Assembly (NCBI GenBank): GCA_964023275.1
Contig: OZ029927.1
Span: 9,223,720-9,287,719 of the forward strand
Direction of reading: 5' to 3'
DNA: 64,000 nt
From: Norana najaformis
Taxonomy: Eukaryota > Annelida > Clitellata > Crassiclitellata > Hormogastridae
Both the position numbers and the translations under genes were made by a program. The stretch's first letter is position 1, and every line of letters begins with the position of its first letter. This document shows positions 10,101 to 21,608 of this stretch, piece by piece. A model generated the notes under the pieces. That model searched no databases. It worked only from the letters and a program-made list of their open reading frames with translations, and had not been told where the DNA came from.

Positions 10101-12399
10101 ACTTTTTACTTTCTTATTTTTTCCAGGTCAGTTGCATACTTGATCACGCCAATTATTGTAATTAATTAACTGCAATTGAATATTGTTGAATATATCCGAG
10201 TGGTAAACCTAATCGTTGCGTTAATTAGCAAAACGCTTTGGAAATCGTCCTTTCCATCTGGCGATTGAATAGGTATATCACGATTATCTGCAGCTTATAA
10301 CACTGTATTTCATTTTGCTACTGTTGGCAGTCACTAGGCGGCACCTCTAAAACCATAGACAACACCAAGAAGTGTAAAACAAACAAGGACAACAAGTTTC
10401 TGAACAATAACAACATGATGAATAGCAACAGCCCCAAAGCAGCTATATATATATTGCTACATACGGCGTGTAAGATAGGGCGTTCTGCAAATATTGGCGG
10501 GAAAGCCGACCTTACAAAAGGTGTTTGTAACTTTGGCTCATTTGTTGGTCGTTCGCGATCATTTGTTGGTCGTCCGCTATCATTTGTTTTTAGATTAGTC
10601 GTGTTTAGTTTCCCTGCGCGTAAGACTTGTTGGGTTCGTCGAGACTGTTGTCATTCCATCTTACCCGTTTTCCGTCAACGTGTGTTGGTGGGCATTTAGT
10701 TTTCTCTTCTTGAGGATTTTCGCTAGTTTTATCGCAGTCTGAGATCGAAATTTCCCCCAGAACTGTGACAGTTTTCTGACCCATCACAAAAACTCTTCGA
10801 TGCTCATCCGCTTTCAATTTCTGCTTCGGCCTTTCACTCAAAACTGAAATCACACCTCTTTCACAGCTCCTATCCTGACACCTCTTCTTCCTCTTATCAC
10901 TCTTTCCTCTCCAACCCAAACACCACGCCCCATAGCTGCCACGCTCTCTCTACGTCTGATTTTTGGATCTTGAAATGGAACCGAACTCTTTTGCCTATCG
11001 ATTTTGTTTTGACTGTGCGTCTGTGGATAAGCTGGACCCCGCGGCGCGGCTTTCGTTGGGCGCTGTAGAAATCTCGGAATTACGATTACGACGTCTTCTT
11101 GTCTCGACATGACTTATATGACTCTTGTAAGCAGCTTAGGATTTAGATATGTTATCCTAAAGCCCATATCATATTAAGCTCTGTAGACAACCTGTATATT
11201 GCAACGATATGTATAACGGTTTTCACCATCTGCCTTGATGGCTGTTCCCCAGTTGATTGATGACTATGTCCATGGATTGCCATAAATTTGAATATCTGAC
11301 CCATCGGGTTAACTTACAATCAGCCTTCGAATCGATTGATGAGGCATTTTGCAAAATTTCAGTCGTGTTTACATTAGATTAGACTGTATTGGATTCCATT
11401 TCCGTATTGAACCGCATTGGATTGGCTTTTCCAACAGATTATAATTTTTACTACGATTTCGCTTTGAGTGAACATCGATTAACGACATAGGAATGAGGGC
11501 GCTATAGAAATCATTAGATTAGTCAGGTTTAGATTAGATTAGATTACGATATGTTATTTAGCTTCTGCTGAGAGAGGTTTCGACTTCTGCTGTTTCAGGA
11601 GGCCAAGTTAATGGCGTTCTCCCAAAATAAATCAATTTAAGCTTGACTCGATTGTCCTTGAAAAAGGATGAACCTGTATACTATAACCTATATACCATAG
11701 CTTATATACTATATACTATGACTATATACAGCAAACGTGGCTAGCACGCTGATAACTAGACGTTTGATGTAGACACTCATCATCGATTCTCACGCCAGAT
11801 GGCATGCGGTCTTTGAACTCTGAACATGGTGTCAACTATTACTCTGTCGGGGAATCCGTGGGTTGGGCTCTACACGTGGGAGCCCGCCATTGGTGACTTC
11901 TCTAGTTGTCTGAGTATTGTTTGCTTACTGATGAAGCCTTTTGCTGTTAATAAACTTCAACGTCATGTAGAATAGCGTAGATAGCGCATCTGATTAGTTC
12001 CTGCTGAAGTGTTGCTATACAAATTTCTGATTTCAATCTTAATCGCACAGCGATAAATGCCATTATGTTTCACTCAACGAGTTTATTGTCAGATTAGTAT
12101 TTCATCTTACCAGATATTGCCTTAGGAGTGTCAATCGTGGTGAACTTGCAAAAGATATCTGGCAAAGCATAACTTATCTCCTGATTCCATGACAGAGACC
12201 TGTGATGTTGTCCTCGAGAGCTGGCCTCAATCTCGTGGCTAAGTTTAGTGTCATCCCATTATGTCATCTTGTCTGGACCTTATAATTAGTGTCTTTTGGT
12301 CTCGATACCAAATTACTTGATTTGCAGATTTGTTCTATTGTTAGCGGTTTGGTTGATAAGGCGAAAGGCAGCCGCAGGAAAGTTAAGTAACTTCAGCTG
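10101..12399. other. Long intergenic flank, no convincing gene
   Basis: No gene is recognised. It is nearly identical to about 43000-45290, and blocks of it resemble the left flanks of other UGTs. A pyrimidine-rich block ending in GGACCCCGCGGCGCGGCTTTC (about 10840-11100) recurs near 25790-26010, 43740-44000 and 58190-58430. A GATTAGATTAGATTA cluster near 11520 recurs near 17960. GTGGGTTGGGCTCTAC near 11858 and CCTCAATCTCGTGGCTAAG near 12226 recur left of each UGT-I gene. These mark the ancestral 6-8 kb module. Confidence 0.55.
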
Positions 12400-13271
12400 A
12401 GTGGATGTTACGCACGGTTGGCGGTTGTAATTCTAATAGTATTGTAATCAGAAATTATAAAGCGCCGCTTCAAGGTAGCCTCGTCAGAGGCCCTCCCGGT
12501 CCGACGTCCCAGAACTGGGGAATAATGCGGCCTTCGAGCGCTTGCTGAAGATGGAGGGGGAGAGGGAGCGAAGCTCCTGTCGAAGGTCGGCAGGTAAGAC
12601 ATTCTAGTAATAGCAAAGCTTAGCGGTGGCAGTTCGAGCTAGAGAGACGGCGAGATCGCCGTGAACCGACGAACGCAGTGTTCTGCGGCCAGGAAATGGA
12701 ACAAAGGAGATACACAGCTCCCTTAGATACAGCGGAGCATAGCCAACAATACAATTCCGCACGAGGAACAAGATTTTGAAGAGAATACGTTCCTGTATTG
12801 GAAGCCATTGCAGTTTTTCAGCATAAATGCAGAGATATGGACCAACTTATGAATACCACCAATCAGGCGAGCCGTGGCATTCAAAAGACAGATTGGAGTT
12901 GTGCAGTGTAAGAGGATCCTAGGCCTACGAGGACAGCAGTGCCAAAATAAATTTTCTTGCAGACGAATGCATGAGCCAGAGTAGTGGCAGCCTGGGATCT
13001 GAGGGAGCGTAGGATGGTGCGAATTTGGCGCAGGTGACAAGAGCAAGAGCAATTTATTAAAGCTTTCTTGTTCTTGCTCTTTTTGACTTAGCTTATTCGA
13101 ATATTCCGACAAAAAATAATTTCCGTCCAAATGTTCGTGTCCACATGCTTTTAAGCAAATATATGTCTACCTACAACATTGTCGATACTGTCCAAGCTCG
13201 GTAGGTAAGACATTCCAGTAATAGCAAAGCTGAGCGGTGGCAGTTCCAGCTAGAGAGACGGTGAGATCGCC
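12400..13271. other. Divergent block with 74-bp direct repeats and a hairpin
   Basis: This block replaces the usual module sequence seen at about 18960-19765. Two direct repeats of 74 bp (12587-12660 and 13198-13271, five mismatches by eye) bracket it. A 14-bp stem hairpin lies at 13039-13052/13069-13082. Open frames here are short and matched nothing I know. Unit 2 lacks 12707-13312. Confidence 0.55.
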
Positions 13272-13376
13272 TATAATGAAGACAACTAAATTTCTTATCC
13301 TACCTATAATAGTCATCTCGTCCACAACGGCATACCATCTGAGAATGCGATGGAAGGAAGGCAGAGCAGGTATCCG
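13272..13376 (-). pseudogene. Internal UGT subfamily I fragment (~105 bp)
   Basis: The minus strand encodes RIPALPSFHRILRWYAVVDEMT and then IIGRIRNLVVFII, matching residues about 173-207 of the intact UGT at 13652-15247. On the 5' side it is joined at 13377 to UGT 3'-flank sequence, and on the 3' side to the 74-bp repeat, so it is a recombination scrap. A shorter version is at 45617-45680. Confidence 0.85.
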
Positions 13377-13651
13377 ATTCTGTGATCCTATTTGTGCTTG
13401 AGACGATAAATCCTTCAAATTCAGAAGGAAGTTCATGTTAAGAACGTATAAAAGTTTTACTTTGCCGATTTAACCAATTAAGTGGTTCAGTTGCACGCAA
13501 TGAAATTTCTATTAATAAGCAGTTACGAATGTGTTTTCGTGTTCAGAGTTGAGCAAGTTACTGCTATCCGAGCTTTAGTTTTTGCAAGCACTGGAATTCT
13601 GTTATTAAGTCGCATTCAGTATAATTTCAAGTTCACAGTAGTGGACGTTTT
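13377..13651. other. UGT 3' flank with remnant of a second UGT tail
   Basis: At about 13553-13595, CTATCCGAGCTTTAGTTTTTGC closely matches the stop codon and last codons of UGT-I genes (for example 20027-20045). A decayed UGT C-terminus therefore sits just downstream of the intact gene. The rest matches UGT 3' flanks. Confidence 0.6.
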
Positions 13652-15247
13652 CTAACCGAGTTTCAATTTTTGCAAGCCCTGCTTGTTCTCAGACAAGGTT
13701 CCCTTTCTTGTTAATTCGGGTTTTGAGTACCAGAATCTACGAAGCACCAGAGCCGCCAGATATTTAATCAGAACGGTAATGGCTAAGCCCAAGATCACCA
13801 GCACTCCGAAAACATCCAGCATCAAAAACTGACAGAACGACAGATCCAGCGCCTTGGAACGCAGATGACTTCCGCCATATTTGATCACGTGCTCGATCCA
13901 GTGGACTGCCTTCTGTCGAGCGGTTAACGGCTCGTCTCTGAATATCTCCGACGCCCTTTTGATTGCCTTCTTGTACTTTTGGTTGTTCAGAACCTCTTCT
14001 ATTGTTGTAAAGAGCTCGTCAGACGTGAATGTGAACATGTTCAGCTTGATGCCATAGCCTTTTTCGTGGGCCAGGTGACAGTTCATCTCCTGGTCGGCAA
14101 ACATCGGAAGCCCGACGAAAGGAATGCCGTGGTAGAGCATCTCGTATTGTCCGCTGTTGCCGCAGTGCGTTATGAACAGTCTGGTATTCGTGTGGCCAAG
14201 CAGGTCGTTCTGTGGAAACCATGAGGACAGTTTCACGTTTTTTGGAACGATGATCTCGTCACTCAGAGGCTCCATGCGTGCGACCACCGTCTGTTTGAGG
14301 CGCGAGAAGGCTTCGAAAAACGTCTGGATCGTGTTCTGGGGTATATGACGTATCATGGAACCTAGGCTCATCACAACAATACCGTGTTTGTTTTCGTTGA
14401 ACAAGGCTTCCCACTCTGGTTCCAAACTCTCTGCCGGTCTGGTGGAAATTCCGGGGACCGGAACAAGATAGGGAAAGGCTGGCAGTGGTACCCCCATGTG
14501 GTAGTCGATATCCGTGAGAATCAGTTCCGACTGCCGTACGAGGTCTTTCCACGAGTGAAGTTCAGGAGCATACATTTGAAGAAGGGTTGTGTTGCGAGCA
14601 CCCGGATATAGTACTGACGTTTCAGCAATAATGAAGGCAAATAAATTCGTTATCCTACCTATAATAGTCATCTCGTCAACAATGGGATACCATCCAAGGA
14701 TGCGATGGAAGGAAGGCAGAGCAGGTATCCGTAATTCCCATGGCAACAATATGGTCGCCATAGAAACGAAAGGTATCTCGAGATGCCGAGCCAGGATCAG
14801 GTTGCAAGGACAGTAGACGAACGGTTCCACAAACGCCAGATCGAATTTGATTTCCTTGGTTATACGCTTGAATGCTTCGTCTTGCATCATAAACGTACAA
14901 TCACGGATGACCATTAACGATGCGAGGTATTCAACAGAACCGTGATCAAAAACGGCTTCCGCCGCTGCCTTATCGAAGTCGTCTGTCAGTCCATATACCA
15001 CATCGTCTGGTATGTGGTAGTAGAGTATCTTAATTCCGAGTTTCTCCAGCTTCTCAGGCTTTTCTAAACGCGATCCCATTGCCATGTAGACTTTGTGACC
15101 TCTGGCGATCAATTCGGAAGCTACTGCAGACTGGACCATGACGTGGCTTTTACACTGCGGTCCGGACATAATGATTTTCGATCCGACAGCTTCATCTGGT
15201 CCTAAGAAACTCAGACAGGCGAACACTGTGAAAACGAGGAACTCCAT
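13652..15247 (-). CDS. UDP-glycosyltransferase, subfamily I, intact single-exon gene
   Basis: The 531-aa enzyme has the full animal UGT layout. Signal peptide: residues 1-23 (MEFLVFTVFACLSFLGPDEA). Catalytic His35 is in CKSH. Glu141 (LAFVEPF) stands at the usual Asp position. The donor signature spans W343-Gln346 (WFPQNDLLGH), His361 (THCGNSGQYE), Glu369 and Asp385-Gln386 (FADQ). The membrane segment is at about 478-502, followed by a basic tail of the KPELTRKG type. An in-frame ATG lies 11 codons upstream (15280), but only the 15247 start is conserved in all paralogs, so it was chosen. The gene at 45956-47551 differs at only about ten residues. The role is probably xenobiotic or endobiotic conjugation in the ER; the substrate is unknown. 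Confidence 0.94.
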   Translation of the reverse strand: MEFLVFTVFACLSFLGPDEAVGSKIIMSGPQCKSHVMVQSAVASELIARGHKVYMAMGSRLEKPEKLEKLGIKILYYHIPDDVVYGLTDDFDKAAAEAVFDHGSVEYLASLMVIRDCTFMMQDEAFKRITKEIKFDLAFVEPFVYCPCNLILARHLEIPFVSMATILLPWELRIPALPSFHRILGWYPIVDEMTIIGRITNLFAFIIAETSVLYPGARNTTLLQMYAPELHSWKDLVRQSELILTDIDYHMGVPLPAFPYLVPVPGISTRPAESLEPEWEALFNENKHGIVVMSLGSMIRHIPQNTIQTFFEAFSRLKQTVVARMEPLSDEIIVPKNVKLSSWFPQNDLLGHTNTRLFITHCGNSGQYEMLYHGIPFVGLPMFADQEMNCHLAHEKGYGIKLNMFTFTSDELFTTIEEVLNNQKYKKAIKRASEIFRDEPLTARQKAVHWIEHVIKYGGSHLRSKALDLSFCQFLMLDVFGVLVILGLAITVLIKYLAALVLRRFWYSKPELTRKGTLSENKQGLQKLKLG

Positions 15248-15280
15248 AGCTATACACTGAAACAGCGCGCAACTCTGCAT

Positions 15281-15291
15281 CCTTTAAAAGG
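15281..15291 (-). promoter_or_regulatory. Conserved TATA-like motif upstream of UGT-I
   Basis: CCTTTTAAAGG on the minus strand lies about 35-45 bases before the chosen ATG. It is also present at 4470-4480 and 47585-47595, and altered (CTTTTACAG, CTTTTATAG) in the other UGT-I copies. The position would imply a very short 5' UTR, so a promoter role is only a suggestion. Confidence 0.3.
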
Positions 15292-15990
15292 CATGAAATC
15301 TTTTTTATTCTTAGAATGCGTTGATTCTTTGCATCGGTTGTTTTATATGTTTTCTTCGCCTATGCTACTTCAAGCGTCCGTTTGTAGTTTTGCCAGGTCC
15401 CGGCGAAGTATTGGTTTACGTCTGCTTTAAAACAGAAACCAGACAACATTAAACCAGATGGCTTTTTGTAATATCGCACGATGCTTTTTGTCAGTCATCT
15501 GAACATCGTTTGGTTCGACCAAGGTTTACTAGACGGGAGCGCATAACTCTTCGGATGTTATGATTTTAATTTCTTGCAGTAGTTTTTCGTACCTGTTCTT
15601 GCTAATATATGAATGATCTTTTGGGCATCTGTGTTGTTTTTTTATGGATTAGTTGTAACGGATTTGTTGTTAAATTCACACACGTATCACTGCGTTCTAG
15701 TCTGTTTAACGTGGCCGAGGGCCATTTGTTTTGCTTGGTTACTGGTGGTGCTTTTCATTTCGGTAATCTGTGGTGCTGCTGTTCTTTGACACCAGTTACA
15801 TTTTTCCTATCCTGTGTTTAATGCAAATTCGCGTAGAACATCTTCGACTGTTGCTTCCTTTTGCTTGTGATATTGGTATAAATCCTCGACCACTTACAAC
15901 TTAGAGTCTGGATATTGGTCAATTAAATATTTGTAATCTTGGATTACAAGAGGTTTGCATAATTTGCTTTGTGAATATTCCTTACATGTA
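15292..15990. other. UGT-I 5' flank, no gene
   Basis: No gene is seen. The sequence is nearly identical to 47596-48298 and more distantly related to 30180-30400, upstream of another UGT-I copy. Confidence 0.55.
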
Positions 15991-17700
15991 GTTGCTTTTG
16001 CTGAGAACTGGCTTCAGCCTAATCATACATCAGCATTCATTTGTGATCTTGCTCTCCCAAACATTTCTATCCTGCATAAGCTTTGGTGCAGTAGTAAAGG
16101 TGGATATTTGCTTTACTTTTAGATCGTATGTACCACTGCATCGGTTCATATTTCCTATTCCAGCACCCATATCATTTGGGGTCCTGGGTGTTGCTCTTAT
16201 TTCTGGCAACAAGCACGTATTGCTTATGAACAGCTATCTTTCACTATTCCTCTCTCTGACTGAGTTGTTGAATTAATTTCAGCTAGTACTTGAATATTTG
16301 ATTTCCTCCTTATCTGAACTGCTATTATGGGTAACTTTAATATGCATCTTGACTTAGCTGGTCATTGTTCTTCAACATTTCTTTAATTTTTGAAAAATTG
16401 GAATAAAATAATTGGTTACCTTTTCAACTCATAAGAAAGATCATGCCCTAGATGTCCTGATTATTTGTTCTGATTCACAATTGCTTCATTCGGTCGCTCC
16501 CATTGAATCATATCTTTAACACCATATTGTGATTCCATTTTCTCGAAGTTGGACTTTTCATGTAAACCTTCTCCAGCTTACAAAACTGCTACATTTCGCT
16601 CTTGGCATGAAATTGATTTAAATAAACTACAGCATGGTATCTTGGAATCTCCAATATGATTATACAATACAGACAGCTAATGAACTGGCTCTGGAGTTCT
16701 AGACTACTTTAGCTGACTCCTTGACAGACAAATTCCTTTCATAGAGTGGTAGGGTACATATTACAGCCTTGGAATACTTCTGCTATTTCTGAAGTCAGGC
16801 GTTGCAGGAGTCACTTTGAGGGTCGGTGATGCCACTCTCGTCTTCCCTCGGATCACCTAGGTTTAAGCAACAGTGCAAACTTGTGTAACGACTAGTTTCG
16901 TCTGTCAAAATCTGCATATTTAGCTAATTTAATCGCTGCAGGTTCTACGTCACCAAAAACCCGTGGTTGGTCTTCAATAAGTTATATCATCGGGATAATT
17001 TAAATTTATCCCCTATTACGTTCACAATTACCTGTGATGTTGCCAGTAAATTTCTGATCTTTTAAGGACACAAATTTCTGGGATAAGACTGCATTTATTG
17101 GGTTGGGTTCTCAGTATTGGAAAATTTCTTCATCTTCTGTCTTAGACCACTTTCAGCCAGCAACTCTTGCAGAGGTTCTAAAATTTATCTTTTTCTCTCC
17201 TAACAAAAGCTGTCTCCTTAACACTATTCCTACGATCCCGTTGAAAGAGTACTATTACACCAATTTTCAATTCTCATTAGATGAGGGAACCTTCCCGTTT
17301 GCTTTTACTAATGTCATAGCTCATCCTCCGTTATAAGAAACTTGTCTTGACCCCAGCAACCTGTCCATTTACAGAACCATCTCAACTCTTAATTTTGTAT
17401 CGAAATTTTTTGAACGGGTAGTAATGGATCGTATGCAAACTCACCATTTCTTCCCATTCAGTCTGCATACAGTAAGTTTCATTCATCAGAATCCGCCTTC
17501 TTACTGTTCATATTGACATTATATTCTCTACGGATAAGGGTAGGGTAGCAGCACTGTTCTTCTTGAATTCTCTGCCATTTTTGGTCATGTGACTCATTCA
17601 ATTCTGTTGCATCGTCTTCGGCATTAGTTTGGGATTTCGGGTTCAGTCCTATATTGATTTTCTTCATATCTCAGTCCACCCACTCAATCAGTGTATTTAA
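15991..17700 (+). mobile_element. Decayed L2-type LINE (endonuclease to early RT)
   Basis: No single frame is open, but reading all three plus-strand frames gives an ordered LINE ORF2. AENWLQPNHTSAF (16000) and GVALISGNKH lead to GNFNMHLD (16327-16353), then HALDVLIICSDS (about 16443), all endonuclease landmarks. FRSWHEIDLNKLQHGILESP, VRRCRSHFEGR and LSKSAYLANLIAAG form the linker. LDHFQPATLAEVLKF, SPNKSC, LDPSNLSIYRTISTLNFVSKFFERVVMDR and KFHSSESA (about 17474) form the RT start. It fades out near 17700, before the catalytic YADD. Many stops and frameshifts show an old dead copy. It is shared with 48298-50005, so it predates the large duplication. Confidence 0.85.
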
Positions 17701-18238
17701 ATAGTAATTATTCGTATTATTGTCATATTGTCCCTATTATCATTCATCATTTTCACCACTGTCACTCATTATTGTCACTATTGTCATAACTAATTTTTGT
17801 TAGTTCCCACTATTGTCACTCGCTTTTGTCAATATTGCATCACTGTTTTCACTATTGTCACTCACAATAGGATAAAGCAACATTTCAGTCGAGTTTAGGA
17901 TTTTGACTATTATTTAACATTACGTGATTTGTGATAAAATGATAACTGCGCTATAGAAGTCATCAGATTAGATTAGATTATAATGTTATTTCGAGTTCTG
18001 CTGATTGAGAAGGCCAAACCAATGGCGTTCTCCCACCAAAATTCCATGTAATTCTGAACAGTTGTTTTCACAGATGAACCAAAAACTGACAGTAAAAAGT
18101 GATTGATTTGCAAGACGCCATAATTAAAGGAATGTTTCACATTATTCTTTGGACCCAATTTAAGAATTTTGCAGTAGGCACGTGAACCAAAAATCGGTGT
18201 AAGCTTGGCTGGATTGTCCCTTGGATACATCCTTTTGG

Positions 18239-18307
<69 letters not shown>

Positions 18308-20018
18308 GTACTGAATGGAGTCAAATACAGCTAACAGGGATGTGGCAAGGACACTGATAGCCAGACGCTTAATGTAGATATTCATCACGATTCTCATCCT
18401 AGATGTCATGCGGTCGTCGAACTCTGAACAAGGTATCAGTTATCACTCTGGAGAGGATCCGTGGGTTCCACTCTACGCGTGGGAATCCCCATTAGTGACT
18501 AACATAGTTATCTCAGCATTTTTTCCTTACTGGTAAACATATTTGCTGTTAATAAATTGTAACGTCATGTAGAGTAGCTCTGATTTGTTTCTGTTGAAGT
18601 GGCTTATACACATTTCTGATTACAGTCTTGATTGTACAGTTAACAAATACCATTGATGTTTGATTCAATGACTTTATTGTCAGAAGAAATTGCTTTAAAA
18701 GTGTAAGTCGCAGTAAACTAGCAAGAAATATATGGCAAAGCGAAACTTACCACGAGATTCCATGATAAAATCCTGTGATGTTTGGCCTCTAGAGCTGGCC
18801 TCAATCTCGTGGCTAAGTTTGGCGTCATCCCCTCATGACGTCTTGCCTAGGCCTAATGATTTGTGGCTTTGGGCCTCGATACAAGAATACTTGAGTTGGC
18901 AGTTTGTTCTATTGTTAACAAAGTGCTTTTTCTTTCGGTTCATATCACGCAGTGGCAGACGCAAGGAAGTTACACATATGCCACCAGTGCTAATGTGAGG
19001 CTCGAAAGCCAGCTGGTTAGAGCCCTCGTCCGTGGAATACCATGCATCCTGACACTTCTTCAACCTGTGTCCTTTTGGTCGGTTAGTGAGTTCCAACGCA
19101 ATTTGGAAAGTTGAAAAGAATCCTGTCGTTGAATTGTTGCGATAGTACTTGCGCCTCGGTCGAATGAGCCTTCAACCTTAGGACTACACTTCTGAGGAGC
19201 TTCTACAGAGGGATATAAAGAAATGATGACTTTTATAAGTTACATTCACCTTTACTTATTTTGCCGTCATTGTGAGCTGGAATACTAGACTTACAGAAGA
19301 ATATCAAACGCCTTCTTATTTAAAAGAATCATTGGGGCGGGAGATGACCATTAATCTTGCCGACAGACATACAATAGGCCGACAAACCAGAGACCATCAC
19401 TATGTAGGGCTCAGCGAAAGCGATAAATGTTATGCCACAAATATTCTTGCCCTTCAAGTGGTAAATTTAAAAAAAACAGTGTAGAAAATTCAACACATGC
19501 AATTGTAAATAAATTTTCAAATGACGAGTATTTCTTATCATTATTATAATTCCTTTTGTCCGAGGTAGAACTGATCCATGAGGAGTTTTTAAAAAAATTC
19601 CATGACAGATAAAAGCACGTGGAACTGGTAAATCTCATCGTTTTCTCTGTTGTCGTGTTGTTGCTGTTCTTTTTGTTTTATTGCTGTTGTTGTGTCTTTG
19701 CTGTGTTGTCATTATGTTGTTGTGTTGCAAATGTGGTCCTGTTGTTGCGAGTCTTGTTCTCTTTAACATCACTTATTCGAATATTCTGACAAAAATAATA
19801 CTTCCAAATGAGCGTGCTCAACAATGTCAATCTCGTTGCTGTGATCCTGTTTGCGCTTCAGATAAGAGATCCCGCAAATTTCGAGGGATGCTCATATAAA
19901 GGTCATAAAAAGTTTAATTTCTACAGTTCAACCTTTACGTTGGTCAGCAACAGCTCCGAAATTCTACTATTAAACCATAATCAATATGGCTTTGCGTTAC
20001 CAGTCAGGCACGTTTCTG
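17701..20018. other. UGT 3'-flank module with simple repeats
   Basis: No gene is seen. It contains a degenerate ATTGTCACT-type repeat (about 17700-17870), a GATTAGATTAGATTA cluster near 17960, a (TA)n tract at 18242-18302 (much shorter in unit 2, about 50661-50690), and a TTG-rich run near 19650-19745. Module marks are GTGGGTTCCACTCTACGCG (about 18461) and CCTCAATCTCGTGGCTAAG (about 18799). Confidence 0.6.
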
Positions 20019-21608
20019 TTATCCGAGTTTTAGTTTTTGCAAGCCCTGTTTGCTCTCAGACACGGATCCGTTTCTTGCTACTTTTGCGAACCACAGTCTC
20101 CGAATCAACAGAGCCGCCAGATATTTAATCAGAACGGTAATGGCTAAGCCCAAGATCACCAGCACTCCGAAAACATCCAGCATCAAAAACTGACAGAACG
20201 ACAGATCCAGCGCCTTGGAACGCAGATGACTTCCGCCATATTTGATCACCTGCTCGATCCAGTGGACCGCCTTCTGTCGAGCAGTTAACGGCTCGTCTCT
20301 GAATATCTCGGACGCCCTTTTGATTGCCTTTTTGTACTTTTGGTTGTTCAGAACCTCTTCTATGGTTGTAAAGAGCTCGTCAGACGTGAATGTGAACATG
20401 TTCAGCTTGATGCCATAGCCTTTTTCTTGGGCCAGGTGACAGTTCATCTCCTGGTCGCCAAACATCGGAAGCCTGACGAAAGGAATGCCGTGGTAGAGCA
20501 TCTCGTATTGTCCGCTGTTGCCGCAGTGCGTTATGAACAGTCTGGTATTCGTGTGGCCAAGCAGGTCTTTCTGTGGCAACCATGAGGACAGTTTCACGTT
20601 TTTTGGAACGATGATCTCGTCACTCAGAGGCTCCATTCGGGCGACTACCGTCTGTTTCAGACGCTAGAAGGCTTCCAGAAACTTCTGGATCGTGTTCCTC
20701 GCTATATGCTGCATCGTCGCACCGAGGCTCATCACAACAATACCGTGTTTCTTTTCGTTGAACATGGCTTCCCACTCTGGTTCCAAACTCTCTGCCGGTC
20801 GGGCGGATATTCCGGGAACTTGAACAAGATATGGAAAGGCTGGCAATGGGACCCCCATGTGGTAGTCGATATCCGTGAGAATCAGTTCCGACTGCCTTAC
20901 GAGCTCCTTCCACGAGTGAAGTTCAGGAGCATACAGCTGAAGAAGGGTTGTGTTTCGAGCTCCCGGATATAGTGAGGACGTTTCAGCAATAATGAAGGCA
21001 ACTAAAGTCGTTATCCTACCTATAATAGTCATCTCGTCAACAATGGGATACCATCCAAGGATGCGATGGAAGGAAGGCTGTGCAGGTATCCGTAGTTCCC
21101 ATGGCAACAACATTGTGGCCATAGAAACGAAAGGTATCTCGAGATGCCGAGTCAGGATCAGATTGCAAGGACAGTAGACGAACGGTTCCAGAAACGCTAG
21201 ATCGAATTTGATTTCCTTGGTTATACGCTTGAATGCTTCGTCTTGCATCATAAACGTACAGTCACGGTTGACCATTAACGATGCGAGGTATTCAGGAGAT
21301 GCCTGATCGAAAGTAACTTGCGCCGCTGCCTTATCGAAGTCGTCTGTCAGTCCATATACCACATCGTCTGGTATGTTGTAGTACAGTATCTTAATTCCGA
21401 GTCTCTCCAGCTTCTCAGGCTTTTCTAAACGCGATCCCATTGCCATGTAGACTTCGTGACCTCTGGCGATCAATTCGGAAGCTACTGCAGACTGGACCAT
21501 TACGTGACTTCTGAACTGCGGTCCGGACATAATGATTTTCGATCCGACAGCTTCATCTGGTCCTAAGAAACTCAGACAGGCGAACACTGTGAAAACAAGG
21601 AACTCCAT
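20019..21608 (-). pseudogene. UDP-glycosyltransferase, subfamily I, single in-frame stop
   Basis: A 1590-bp gene of normal length, with an intact signal peptide, His35, Glu141 and the whole donor-binding half. A single TAG at 20664-20666 replaces a Ser codon at residue 315 (AFSRLKQ in the paralogs). The break falls just before the donor-binding signature, so a truncated 314-aa product would lack the UDP-sugar site and the membrane anchor. No other lesion is visible, so the loss looks recent; a segregating allele or sequencing error is possible. The tail is the KVARNGS type. The positional counterpart in unit 2, at 52402, is intact. Confidence 0.88.

Noticed and set aside
10415-10699. 94-codon open frame conserved in both units (also 43317-43601)
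   Set aside because: The whole surrounding region is near identical between units, so conservation is expected from recent duplication. No domain or signal peptide was recognised.
11515-11550. GATTAGATTAGATTA clusters as interstitial telomere repeats
   Set aside because: The unit is GATTA/TTAGA rather than TTAGGG or TTAGG and the run is very short. It recurs only as part of the UGT module.
13039-13082. Hairpin plus T run as a bacterial-type terminator
   Set aside because: The context is a eukaryotic intergenic region, so an intrinsic terminator reading is not warranted.
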